DNA from: Prevotella sp. 885
Lineage (GTDB): Bacteria > Bacteroidota > Bacteroidia > Bacteroidales > Bacteroidaceae
DNA: 64,000 bases
NCBI RefSeq assembly: GCF_002265625.1
Contig: NZ_NOVE01000008.1
Coordinates: forward strand, 1-64,000
Reading direction: 5' to 3'
Shown here: positions 44,810-54,621 of the stretch, piece by piece
Position numbering within the stretch: position 1 is the stretch's first letter
Layout: the number at the start of each line of letters is the position of its first letter
Program-made: the position numbers and the translations under genes
Notes under the pieces: model-generated
The model's input: only the letters and a program-made list of their open reading frames with translations
What the model was told of the DNA's origin: nothing
Databases searched by the model: none

Positions 44810-44895
44810 CCGAGTGAAAAGCTAAACCATAACTTATAATGTTAAAAGCTTAAATCATAACTTAAATAATAACTATAATTTAAAATCATCTTAAA

Positions 44896-47800
44896 ATGAA
44901 AAGAAGAAGAGAGAAGCAACCTCCTCCATATTTGGACAGGCGGTTTGCTGGCAATTCTGTTTCCATGCGGCGTTCCATGCGAACGTCTGCGGGAAGGTTC
45001 ATGCAGTTCTTCCTTTGCGTTGTGATGCTGATGGCGTTCTCTGTGCAGAAGGCATCGGCAGGAGACGATTGGAACAATTCTTGGCTGAAGCAACGGTTCA
45101 ATCCAGTTAATGCAACTCTTGAACTTGATATCCGTGTATATCAAGATTGGGGAGGAAGTAACAAAGGCCATTGCGGATTCTGCGATAAAGGTTATCTCGA
45201 TGTGGATGTAGCAGGTATGAAAATCAAAATTGACGGATCTGGAAACAAATGGGAGAAACTTGATGATGGTAAAATTACCGGAATCGATAAGTCGAATATT
45301 GAATGGCTGGGCAAATTGTACGATGAGAATAATAATAATAAGCCAGTATTTTATGTAAGACTTCACATTCCTTTGACGCAAACGAAAATCAATTCCAGCG
45401 AGAGCGTTACATACACTGGTAAATGGTGGCGTGAAGGAAAATCTAGTGAGCAAGCTGTTAGCCATACGGTTCCCATAAAGACAGATTATGGTTGTACGAA
45501 AACCGTGATAACCGGTGGCAAGTATGACGTGGTAAACAATACTCCTGGATACACCATCAATTTTAAGAAAGACGGAAAGGCTTCCGACTTTTCCATTGAC
45601 AGCTACGGTTCTTTCGTCTTATGCAACTCGGCTGGACAGGAGATAAGCGGAATAGGTTCGGTCAGTGCCAGCAAGACAAGCGGTTCGTTCTTCGTTCCGA
45701 CTGACAAGATGAGCCTTGACAACTTCTCAGACTATAAGGTGAAGCAGAAGTATACGCCAAGTTATAACAAACAGGTGACATACTCTACGCTCGGCGACAG
45801 CCACACGCGCCCTGCCTATCCGCAGGTGAAGGAAATCAGCGCCGACTATGATCAGGTGACGCGCAAGATAAAGGTGGACTGGAATCTCAGTGAGGCACCT
45901 ACGCAGAACTTTATTGATGACGACATGGTGCTCACAATCAAGAGTACTGATCGGGCTACAAATGCTGTGGAAACAACCACACAGAATATCAATTATATGG
46001 CTGGTAAGACAGCATACAGCTATGAGTTTGACGTACCTTTAGGCGAGAGCCTGAATTATGAATTCAGCATTAAGCGTTCGCATACAGGCAACTCTGACGT
46101 GTGGAACAACGCTTTCAGCAAGCATACCTCTCTATCGGCTTCTGCAAAGCACAGCAATGTTACAGCAGGTTCTGTACATGCCGTACTGGACGAAGAAGCC
46201 AAGACTGCCACTATCACTTGGCAGACAGAGGGCGACATCTGGAGTTCAGGCACCAAAGCGGTGCTTACACGTGTGAACGTTACGACCAATACAACCGACA
46301 ACATCGAGCTGTCGAAGGAAGAATTCCTCAGCGGCAAGTATGTTGACGACATGATAATGATATGCAACGAATATCGTTACCGCCTTACCGTTAAGCCTAC
46401 CGAGGCTTACGGTACTCTGCCTACGGTGGCTGCGCCTGAGTCAATTATGCCTACAAGCATAGGCAATCTTGTTACGTTTACAGCCGGCAAGGGCTACTAC
46501 TCTGACCGCGTTGAACTGGTATGGAGCAGCAAGGGTAACTTCGAGCGCTTCGTCATCAACCGCAAGGAGCATGGCGCTCCTGATACAGACTATAAGCAGA
46601 TAGCCGTTACTGAGGGCAACGAGGCTCAGAACGACTATTACTATAACGACGTGAATGCCGTTCCAGGCGTGGTCTACGACTATCAAATCAAGGGTCAGGT
46701 TATGTGCTCGGGCAATCTGCTTGAGAGCGACGAGGTACTCACAGACGTTGGTTTCCGCACACCGACGGGTGACATCTACGGACGCGTGACGTTCGAGAGC
46801 GGTCAGGCTGTGTCGGGCGCCAAGGTAAGTGCTGAGCCTACGGAAGGTTCGGGCGTTCCGGGCAAGTCATACGTGTTCACCGGTGCGTCTAATCTTACCG
46901 TCGACAACGACCAGCTTCTGAATGATGCCACGCAGGCAGTTACGCTTCAGGCATGGGTGAGAGCAGCCAAGGAAGGCACCATCATCGAGAAGCCGGGCAT
47001 GTACAAGTTGGCATATAACGGCAAGAAGATTGAGTTCACAGCTGGCAGCCAGACGCTGAAGACACCGAAGAAGCTCAGCGACTACGCTTCCTCCACTCAG
47101 TTCGTGCATCTCTCAGCCGTGGCAAGCGCCACACACCTTATTATATATATAAACGGTAATGCTGTGGCAGAAGCCGAGCGCACGGCTCAGATTACGGGCA
47201 ACGACAATAAGGTGGTGATTGGTGAAGGCTTCACCGGAGCCATCGACGAAGTTCGTATCTGGAACAAGGCGCTCAATGCTGACACCCTCGCCAACGACTA
47301 CGACCGCTACATTGTAGGTAATGAGGACGGCCTGCAGGCTTACTATACCTTCGACTATTCGGTTGACGACGCCTTCTACGACATCTCGTACAAGGGCACT
47401 AGGTACAACATGAACCATGGTGTGGCTACGGGTGTTACTATCAGTTCGAAAGACATACCTACATCTGCACAGCTCGGCTACAGCAGCTACACAGCTACAG
47501 ACGGTTCTTATCAGATTCGTTCGCTGCCCTACACCGGCAACGGAACTACGTATATGATTGTGCCGACACTCGGCATACATCAGTTTGCATCGGCAAAGGA
47601 GCTGCGCCTCATCAACTCGCAGGCACAGAGCCACACCGTGAACTTCACGGACAAGTCGTCGTTCAAAATTTCGGGTAAGGTGATGTATAAGGGCGGCAAC
47701 GTGCCCGTAGAGGGAGTGTCGTTCGCCGTGGACGGAGTCACCGTTATGGACGGCAAGAGCAACATCGTGAAGACCGACGCTCACGGACAGTTCACCATCA

Positions 47801-50800
47801 GCGTACCCGTAGGACAGCACGAGGTGAAGGCAGTGCTTGCCAACCATACGTTCGAGAACGGCGGCAAGCTGACCAACAGCGACGGCACCGACCGCAACTA
47901 TCAGGACGACGACAACGGATTCGAAATCTTTGACGTTACAACCGTACGTTACATCGGACGTGTTGCCGGCGGTACCAAGCAGGAGGCGTTCCCCGTGGGC
48001 CACTCGCTTTCGAAGAACAACCTCGCTGACGACATCCGCATCGAGCTTACATATCAGAACGATGCCTATAAGATGACGGCTGAGGCTCGCGAAACCACGC
48101 TCAATCACGTTAAGGGCGTGTACGTAAGCAAGCAGCACCAGAACCGCGTGGCTTACGACGGCAACAAGATAACCATCTATCCTGACGCCGAGACGGGTGA
48201 GTTCTATGCCGACCTCATTCCTGAGAAGTATAAGATTAATGTAGTTGTGCCCGGCCATGACAACATCCCGGGCAGTGGCGAAGACCTCAACCTCAGCAAC
48301 GAGTTTGCAAAGCAGAGCGAGGTGAATGCTTATGTCGACTCTATCTCTACGCAGGGCAAGTTTGTCAACTGCAGCGACACTGTATATTACAACAAGAAGC
48401 AGCAGTTCATCAAGCGCTACACTCCGTCAATCATCGTGAAGGAGAAGGTGAAGGGTAAGCTTCAGGACTTCTTCGGAAAGGAAGAACTCAGCATCTCTAC
48501 ACTCGATCAGACAAAGACCATAAAGGTGAAGACCTACGATCCTGACAATGCTGCACAGCCTTATACACTCGGCGTGCCGGTATACGAGCAGGGACAATAC
48601 GTCACTTATCACATCACCACAGCGGAGGTGTACGAATATAAGGATAAGGACGGCAGACGTAAGGATGGCGTTAAGGAAGACATCGTGCCAACGCCTGAGG
48701 CTAAACTGTCATTCAGTAGAGGCGACATTGCGTACGGAACGCAAGAAGACATCACTACCGACGAGAAGGGTGAGGCAGAATGGACATTCCAGGTGAACAA
48801 TCCGGAAATGACCTCGGCTCTGCGCTCTGCCGCTATGGATATGACCTACAGCGAAAACAGCGAAAGCACATCTTCTACAACTATCAACTGGAAGGGTGGC
48901 TTTGACGGCAAGGGCAACACTAAGGCTATCGTAATTGGTGCAAAGACTTTAGGTTCGGACTTCGTTACGAACGGACCCGACAAGGTGCTCTTCGTGCTGC
49001 GCGACCCGCCGGGAAGCAACTCGTATGCTTATCTTGAGAAGGGCGTGACAGTTACTTCTACAAGTACGTATGAGGGAAATGTCACTAACGAGGGAGTATT
49101 GAACAACGAGGCAAAGGTTGGTGCCAAGGTCATCACCTTCACCGGTCTTGGTGCCGGAGTGGTGAACGAGAACGATGTGAAGAACGAATTCTCATTCGGC
49201 GCTTCTCACAGTGAGACAATCGGTGGTACTGACTCTGACACTAAGACGATGACCACTACCACACGCTTCGAGACAAGTAGCGACCCGCAGTATGTGGGAA
49301 GCGACGGCGACCTCTTCGTAGGCTATTCTACTAATATCGGCGTGGGCAAGACCGAAAACATCGCCGTTACTACACGTGAGATGTATCAGGCCAATCCTTC
49401 TGAGTACGAACTGTTCGGCGATGTTACTCCCGAAAACAGTGAATATCTGCTTGTGAAGACTACTGGTCTGGGACTTTCGCAGAAGTATGGCACTATGTTC
49501 ACCTATCCGCAGGTACACATCGAGCAGGTGCTGTTGCCTAAACTTGAGGATGTACGCAACAAGTTGCTGCATCAGCAGGCTGAAGGTGTAGACTTCCAGG
49601 CTATGGCTAACAACACCAAACTCCCTGTTTACGTTTCGAAGTTGGCAGCTGACGATCCTAACTTCGGCAAGAGCAACAACGACAAGGTGTTTAAGGGTGC
49701 CAATGCTAACGACCCGCTCGACGGACCGAGTTACAAGATTTACGCTCCTGCAGGACAGCCGTTGAAGGAGGATACTATCATGTTCCTCAATCAGTCGATT
49801 GACAACTGGAAGATGCAGCTTCGCAATAACGAGGAACAGAAGGTGAAGGCAGAACTCATGCAGAACCATTCGTTCCAGGGCGGTGCTTCTTACGAATACT
49901 CTGAGGAGTATGAGGTTGGACGTTCGGAGACTCAACGCTTCTCTATCTTGATTGGCGCTCAGTTCACCAACAACTTCGGATGGACACTCAATGGCACTGG
50001 TATGGTGCTCACTGTAGACGAGAGCCTTACCACCGAACACGGTGGCGAGTTCTCTACTGAGGAGACGGCACGCCATTGCAAGGGTTATGTCCTTGCAGAG
50101 GAAGGCTCTGACTACCTCTCTGTAGACGTATGCCGCGAGGCAGGATATAAGAATGGCGACCAGTACATCAAGTACAAGGATATGAAGGACGAGGAGGGAC
50201 AGACCTTCTCAACGTTCATCTTCAAGACTCGTGGCGGTGTGACGTCTTGTCCTTACGAGGGCGAATACAAGACCAAGTATTACGAACCGGGACAGCACGT
50301 CATCAATGAGGCAACGGTCCAGATGGAGGTTCCGGAGATAACCGTGGAGAAAGACTTCATCGAGAATGTTCCTTCAGGCAAGTCGGCTTACTTCACGCTC
50401 TATCTGCGCAACAACTCTGAGTCGCAGGACGACAACTGGTATAACCTCGTAATCGACGACAGCAGCAATCCTAACGGAGCACAGCTGCTCATCGACGGCG
50501 CACCGATCGGCAACGGCAGAGCATTGCTCGTGCCGGCAGGCGGAACGCTTACGAAGACGCTCGAAGTGCGCAAGGGTTCGGTGATGAACTATGACAATCT
50601 CCGACTGATGCTTCAGTCGCAGTGTCAGTGTGATCCCACTGATTTCCAGGGCGACATCTATGACGACGTGACGTTCAGCGTACACTTCACTCCTTCAGCC
50701 ACAGACGTGAACCTGAAGAAGCCTACCGACAACTGGACGTACAACACCAAGTTGCCAACGGCAGAGGTGAACGGCGTGCAGAAGCATTACATGGACGTAG

Positions 50801-53800
50801 TGATTGACGGCTTCGACGTGAACTATGACAACTTCCATCGCATCATGCTTCAGTATAAGCCGTCGTCGGGCAGCGACAACGACTGGACCACGCTCATGAG
50901 CTACTATAACGACAAGACTCTCTATGATCAGGCACTGACCAACGGCATGAACGCCGAGATGATAAAGGCGGCAGACGCCGGCACCATCAAGTATCGCTGG
51001 TTCCTTGACGACCTGCAGGATCAGCGTTACGACCTGCGCACCGTAGGTACGAGCATGATCAACAATGAGGAGGTATTTAACTATTCTGCCGTACACAGCG
51101 GCATCAAGGATATGTATAATCCGCGCCTCTTCGGTAGCGCACAGCCAGCTAATGGTGTACTGACCGTTAACGACGAGGTGATGCTCACGTTCAACGAGCC
51201 GATAGCCGACGGACTGCTCACCGACAACAACTTCTCGGTAACGGGCATCCGCAACGGAGCACAGACCGACCATAGCGTAAGCGTACGCCTCGACGGTCAG
51301 AACGACGAACTCGTGTCTGAATTCCAGCGCAACTGGAGCGGCAAGAACCTCACCATCGAGATGTGGACACTTGCAGACAAGCCTCAGGACGCTGTGCTCT
51401 TCAGCCAGGGCAACGCCAACAGCTCCATCGAACTTGCCACGACGAGCGACAACCGCTTGAAGGTGAAGGTGGCTGACAAGACCATCGTCAGCGACAAGAC
51501 GTTCGACTATGAGCAGGGCACATGGGCACACGTGGCTCTCGTATATAACAATGAGGGCAATGTATCGGCTTACTATAACTACGAACAGCTTATCAGCGCA
51601 GCTGAGGTGGGCGAGTATAATGGCGAGGGCGCTTACGTGTTCGGAGCCAGCGTGGACGGAAGCGGACACTTCGCTGGCAAGATGCACGGCGCACGCATCT
51701 GGGACAAGGTGCTGACACCGGCACGTCTTCAGACCAACTCGCTGACAATGCTCTCAGGAGCCGAAAGCAATCTCATCGCTTACTATCCGATGTCGGAGGC
51801 TAAGGGCAGTGTTCTTGCCGACAAGGCACACGGAGCTAACCTTGAGATGCGAGGCGGCGAATGGGCTAATCCCGAGGGACGTGCAGCAGCGTTCAACGGT
51901 AAGGACCAGTATCTGAAGCTCTCTTCGGGCAGTTCATGTGTAGTAGACAACAGCATGGACTACACCATCGAGACATGGTTTAAGGCTGACGAGGCACAGC
52001 AGACAGCCACCATCATCTCCAACGGACGTGGCGACGGTGAGGAAATGGGCGGTTCGCTCAATCTCTTCGCTCTCAATCTGGAGGATGGCAGACTGGTATT
52101 CCATAACAATGGAGTGCGTGTGGCATGTGACGGCAGCTTCGCAGACAACGACTGGCACCACGTGGCAGTGGCTGTAAACCGCACAAGCGGACGCGGTCAG
52201 ATCTATGTGGACGGCAAGCTCAACACTTACTTCGAGGCAGCTGACCTCGGTGGCATAGCAGCGGCTTACATCCATCTCGGCGCACGTGTATGGACACCGG
52301 CGGACAACCTCCAGCAGGAGACAGTCGACAACTTCTTCAAGGGCGAGATTGACGAGGTGCGTGTATGGAATCTCTATAAGAGCGAGACGCTCGTGGAGAA
52401 CGGCAACAGCAACCGACTCGACGGCACAGAGAAGGGACTCTTGGCTTACTATCCGTTCGAGACATACATCGAGTGGCAGGGTGTCAAGGAACTCCAGTTC
52501 TCTCTTATGGACCAAAAGCAGCAGGCTGACCCGACACAGAAGGTGCCTGACGCCGTGGCTGTAGGAGGCGACGTAGAGACCAAGGCTTCTGCTCCTGTCA
52601 AGGCAAAGGGACCTGAGAGCAAGCTTCTCTACGACTTCGTGGTAAACAACGACGCTCTCATCATCAACCTGAAGGAGCCTTACGAGCGCATCGAGAAGAC
52701 CATCGTGAAGTTCACCGTTGACGGTGTACGCGACAAGAACGGCAACGAGATTCTCTCGCCGATAACATGGAGCGCATACATCGACCGCAACCAGCTGAAG
52801 TGGAGCGACAACGCTCTCACCGTAGTGAAGAAGCTCAACGAGGAGAAGACAATCAAGGTGAAGGCACTCAACAAGGGTGGTTCTATAGAACACTTCACCA
52901 TCGAGAACCTTCCTTCATGGCTGGAGGCAGAACCCGCAAGCGGCACTATCGACCCGACTTCGTCTGCCGACATCGTTCTTACCATCGACCCGAGTCTGAA
53001 CATCGGCACGTACGACGAGACTCTCTATCTGCGTGGCGACAACAACGTGGTGGAGGCTCTGCAGCTCACCGTCAAGGTGGAAGGCGAGAAACCTGAGTGG
53101 ACGGTCAATCCGGCTGACTTCAAGTATAATATGTCTGTCTTCGGCAAGCTGTATATTAATAAGGTATACTCTTCCGACGACGAGGATATGCTCGCTGCGT
53201 TCAGCGGCGGAAAGTGCGTAGGCGTTTGCAATAACCGCTACTACAAGCAGAACGATATGTATTACGCCATGCTCACGGTATACTCTAACGATGTCAACAA
53301 CTCCGACCTTGAGTTCCGCATCTGGGACGCAAGCACAGGACAGACTTACATCGCACAGAGCGAGAAGCCTATAAGCTTCGAGAACAACGCCGTAGTGGGC
53401 AGCCCGTCACAGCCAGTGCTGTTCACAGCTAAGGACTATCGCGTGCAGAACATCAGCCTGAACGAGGGATGGACGTGGATTTCCACAAACATCGCTTCTG
53501 ACAAGCTCTCTGACCTCAACAAGCTTCTTGCCGATGGCAAGTGGACCCCTGACGACCAGGTGAAGAGCGAGCAGTACGGCTTCGCATCATGGACAAAGCG
53601 CAATGGATGGGTGGGACAGCTCACCGGCATTGACAACGACCAGATGTATCTCGTACACAGTTCAGCACCTCAGAACCTGCATATCTCAGGACCGGTGGTT
53701 GACCCGACATCACACAAGCTCACCATACGTGGAGCTAAGGAGGACGGCACACCGCGCTGGAACTACATCTCTTATCTGCCTTCGGACAACTTCACGCTCA

Positions 53801-54603
53801 AGGAGGCTCTCGCCGGCTACGACGCCAAGGAGGGCGACATCGTGAAGTCGCAGACACAGATGGCGATGTATAGCGGCAATCTGGGATGGATTGGTAGTCT
53901 TACATACATGGAGAACGGCAAGGGCTATATGCTCCAGCGCCAGTCGCAGGACGACGCCGTGCTGCAGTATCCGTCGAAGACTTCCGTAGGACGCAAGGCT
54001 AAGGCTGCGATGGCAGCTGCCAAGAACGCTGACGACACAAATGCTTACTTCCCGTATTCAGCCAATATGACGGCTGTTGTGGAGGTGGAAGGCGTAAGTC
54101 TGCAGCAGGGCGACCGCCTTGTAAGCTACGTAGCAGGCGAACCTCGCGGTTATGCTGAGGCTATAGAGCTGCCCGACGGCAGAACCATCTTCATGCTCAC
54201 CGTGGGTGGCGACAAGCCTGAGGCTGTGGACGTGACCATCGAACGCGGCGGCGACGTCATCGCCAAGGCACCGAGCGTCATCAGCTATGCTGCCAACAGC
54301 AATGTCGGCACCATCAACGAGCCGATGCACATCAGCTTCCTTGGCACAGAAGGCGGCCTCTATGTCTATCCGTCTCCGTTCCACTCGCAGCTTAAGATCC
54401 GTGCCAATGTGGACCGCAACGCCCAGACTGACGTCTTTGTCAGCGACATGAGCGGTAAGCGAGTCGTAGCATGGGACAACTGCAATGACAACGGCAACGT
54501 GGACATCACATGGAACTCCGGCAACACAGTTCCTTCGGGAGTTTATATCGTTAGCATCTCTGTAGACGGCAACGTATACTCTATGAAAGCTATCAAGAAG
54601 TAA
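44896..54603 (+). CDS. Giant LamG-domain surface protein with T9SS sorting domain
   Basis: 3235 residues. The start has a very long basic stretch (1-35, many Arg) before a hydrophobic signal core (~36-54, ending QKASA); Met24 or Met28 may be the true start. Three LamG/concanavalin-like sandwiches are visible at ~655-820, ~2128-2300 and ~2330-2520, each with an F-x-G-x-IDEVRIWN-type signature. Carboxypeptidase-regulatory-like beta domains lie near 630-655 and 900-1000. Around 2735-2848 and again near 3055-3150 are modules similar to the repeats of the neighbouring lipoprotein. The last ~80 residues (YVYPSPFHSQLKIRANV through VPSGVYIVSI) are a type A T9SS sorting domain. Likely an adhesin or glycan-binding surface protein; no enzyme motif was found. 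It heads an operon with the next two genes (gaps of 18 and 24 bases). Confidence 0.85.
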   Translation: MKRRREKQPPPYLDRRFAGNSVSMRRSMRTSAGRFMQFFLCVVMLMAFSVQKASAGDDWNNSWLKQRFNPVNATLELDIRVYQDWGGSNKGHCGFCDKGYLDVDVAGMKIKIDGSGNKWEKLDDGKITGIDKSNIEWLGKLYDENNNNKPVFYVRLHIPLTQTKINSSESVTYTGKWWREGKSSEQAVSHTVPIKTDYGCTKTVITGGKYDVVNNTPGYTINFKKDGKASDFSIDSYGSFVLCNSAGQEISGIGSVSASKTSGSFFVPTDKMSLDNFSDYKVKQKYTPSYNKQVTYSTLGDSHTRPAYPQVKEISADYDQVTRKIKVDWNLSEAPTQNFIDDDMVLTIKSTDRATNAVETTTQNINYMAGKTAYSYEFDVPLGESLNYEFSIKRSHTGNSDVWNNAFSKHTSLSASAKHSNVTAGSVHAVLDEEAKTATITWQTEGDIWSSGTKAVLTRVNVTTNTTDNIELSKEEFLSGKYVDDMIMICNEYRYRLTVKPTEAYGTLPTVAAPESIMPTSIGNLVTFTAGKGYYSDRVELVWSSKGNFERFVINRKEHGAPDTDYKQIAVTEGNEAQNDYYYNDVNAVPGVVYDYQIKGQVMCSGNLLESDEVLTDVGFRTPTGDIYGRVTFESGQAVSGAKVSAEPTEGSGVPGKSYVFTGASNLTVDNDQLLNDATQAVTLQAWVRAAKEGTIIEKPGMYKLAYNGKKIEFTAGSQTLKTPKKLSDYASSTQFVHLSAVASATHLIIYINGNAVAEAERTAQITGNDNKVVIGEGFTGAIDEVRIWNKALNADTLANDYDRYIVGNEDGLQAYYTFDYSVDDAFYDISYKGTRYNMNHGVATGVTISSKDIPTSAQLGYSSYTATDGSYQIRSLPYTGNGTTYMIVPTLGIHQFASAKELRLINSQAQSHTVNFTDKSSFKISGKVMYKGGNVPVEGVSFAVDGVTVMDGKSNIVKTDAHGQFTISVPVGQHEVKAVLANHTFENGGKLTNSDGTDRNYQDDDNGFEIFDVTTVRYIGRVAGGTKQEAFPVGHSLSKNNLADDIRIELTYQNDAYKMTAEARETTLNHVKGVYVSKQHQNRVAYDGNKITIYPDAETGEFYADLIPEKYKINVVVPGHDNIPGSGEDLNLSNEFAKQSEVNAYVDSISTQGKFVNCSDTVYYNKKQQFIKRYTPSIIVKEKVKGKLQDFFGKEELSISTLDQTKTIKVKTYDPDNAAQPYTLGVPVYEQGQYVTYHITTAEVYEYKDKDGRRKDGVKEDIVPTPEAKLSFSRGDIAYGTQEDITTDEKGEAEWTFQVNNPEMTSALRSAAMDMTYSENSESTSSTTINWKGGFDGKGNTKAIVIGAKTLGSDFVTNGPDKVLFVLRDPPGSNSYAYLEKGVTVTSTSTYEGNVTNEGVLNNEAKVGAKVITFTGLGAGVVNENDVKNEFSFGASHSETIGGTDSDTKTMTTTTRFETSSDPQYVGSDGDLFVGYSTNIGVGKTENIAVTTREMYQANPSEYELFGDVTPENSEYLLVKTTGLGLSQKYGTMFTYPQVHIEQVLLPKLEDVRNKLLHQQAEGVDFQAMANNTKLPVYVSKLAADDPNFGKSNNDKVFKGANANDPLDGPSYKIYAPAGQPLKEDTIMFLNQSIDNWKMQLRNNEEQKVKAELMQNHSFQGGASYEYSEEYEVGRSETQRFSILIGAQFTNNFGWTLNGTGMVLTVDESLTTEHGGEFSTEETARHCKGYVLAEEGSDYLSVDVCREAGYKNGDQYIKYKDMKDEEGQTFSTFIFKTRGGVTSCPYEGEYKTKYYEPGQHVINEATVQMEVPEITVEKDFIENVPSGKSAYFTLYLRNNSESQDDNWYNLVIDDSSNPNGAQLLIDGAPIGNGRALLVPAGGTLTKTLEVRKGSVMNYDNLRLMLQSQCQCDPTDFQGDIYDDVTFSVHFTPSATDVNLKKPTDNWTYNTKLPTAEVNGVQKHYMDVVIDGFDVNYDNFHRIMLQYKPSSGSDNDWTTLMSYYNDKTLYDQALTNGMNAEMIKAADAGTIKYRWFLDDLQDQRYDLRTVGTSMINNEEVFNYSAVHSGIKDMYNPRLFGSAQPANGVLTVNDEVMLTFNEPIADGLLTDNNFSVTGIRNGAQTDHSVSVRLDGQNDELVSEFQRNWSGKNLTIEMWTLADKPQDAVLFSQGNANSSIELATTSDNRLKVKVADKTIVSDKTFDYEQGTWAHVALVYNNEGNVSAYYNYEQLISAAEVGEYNGEGAYVFGASVDGSGHFAGKMHGARIWDKVLTPARLQTNSLTMLSGAESNLIAYYPMSEAKGSVLADKAHGANLEMRGGEWANPEGRAAAFNGKDQYLKLSSGSSCVVDNSMDYTIETWFKADEAQQTATIISNGRGDGEEMGGSLNLFALNLEDGRLVFHNNGVRVACDGSFADNDWHHVAVAVNRTSGRGQIYVDGKLNTYFEAADLGGIAAAYIHLGARVWTPADNLQQETVDNFFKGEIDEVRVWNLYKSETLVENGNSNRLDGTEKGLLAYYPFETYIEWQGVKELQFSLMDQKQQADPTQKVPDAVAVGGDVETKASAPVKAKGPESKLLYDFVVNNDALIINLKEPYERIEKTIVKFTVDGVRDKNGNEILSPITWSAYIDRNQLKWSDNALTVVKKLNEEKTIKVKALNKGGSIEHFTIENLPSWLEAEPASGTIDPTSSADIVLTIDPSLNIGTYDETLYLRGDNNVVEALQLTVKVEGEKPEWTVNPADFKYNMSVFGKLYINKVYSSDDEDMLAAFSGGKCVGVCNNRYYKQNDMYYAMLTVYSNDVNNSDLEFRIWDASTGQTYIAQSEKPISFENNAVVGSPSQPVLFTAKDYRVQNISLNEGWTWISTNIASDKLSDLNKLLADGKWTPDDQVKSEQYGFASWTKRNGWVGQLTGIDNDQMYLVHSSAPQNLHISGPVVDPTSHKLTIRGAKEDGTPRWNYISYLPSDNFTLKEALAGYDAKEGDIVKSQTQMAMYSGNLGWIGSLTYMENGKGYMLQRQSQDDAVLQYPSKTSVGRKAKAAMAAAKNADDTNAYFPYSANMTAVVEVEGVSLQQGDRLVSYVAGEPRGYAEAIELPDGRTIFMLTVGGDKPEAVDVTIERGGDVIAKAPSVISYAANSNVGTINEPMHISFLGTEGGLYVYPSPFHSQLKIRANVDRNAQTDVFVSDMSGKRVVAWDNCNDNGNVDITWNSGNTVPSGVYIVSISVDGNVYSMKAIKK

Positions 54604-54621
54604 TATTAACAGAAAATCTAT

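Noticed and set aside
47113..48258. 381-codon minus-strand frame inside the giant gene
   Set aside because: It is a mirror of the plus-strand coding sequence caused by codon bias; no promoter or known domain. The same holds for the long minus-strand frames at 5448-6392, 21910-23052, 23549-24739, 50695-51687 and 51934-52893.
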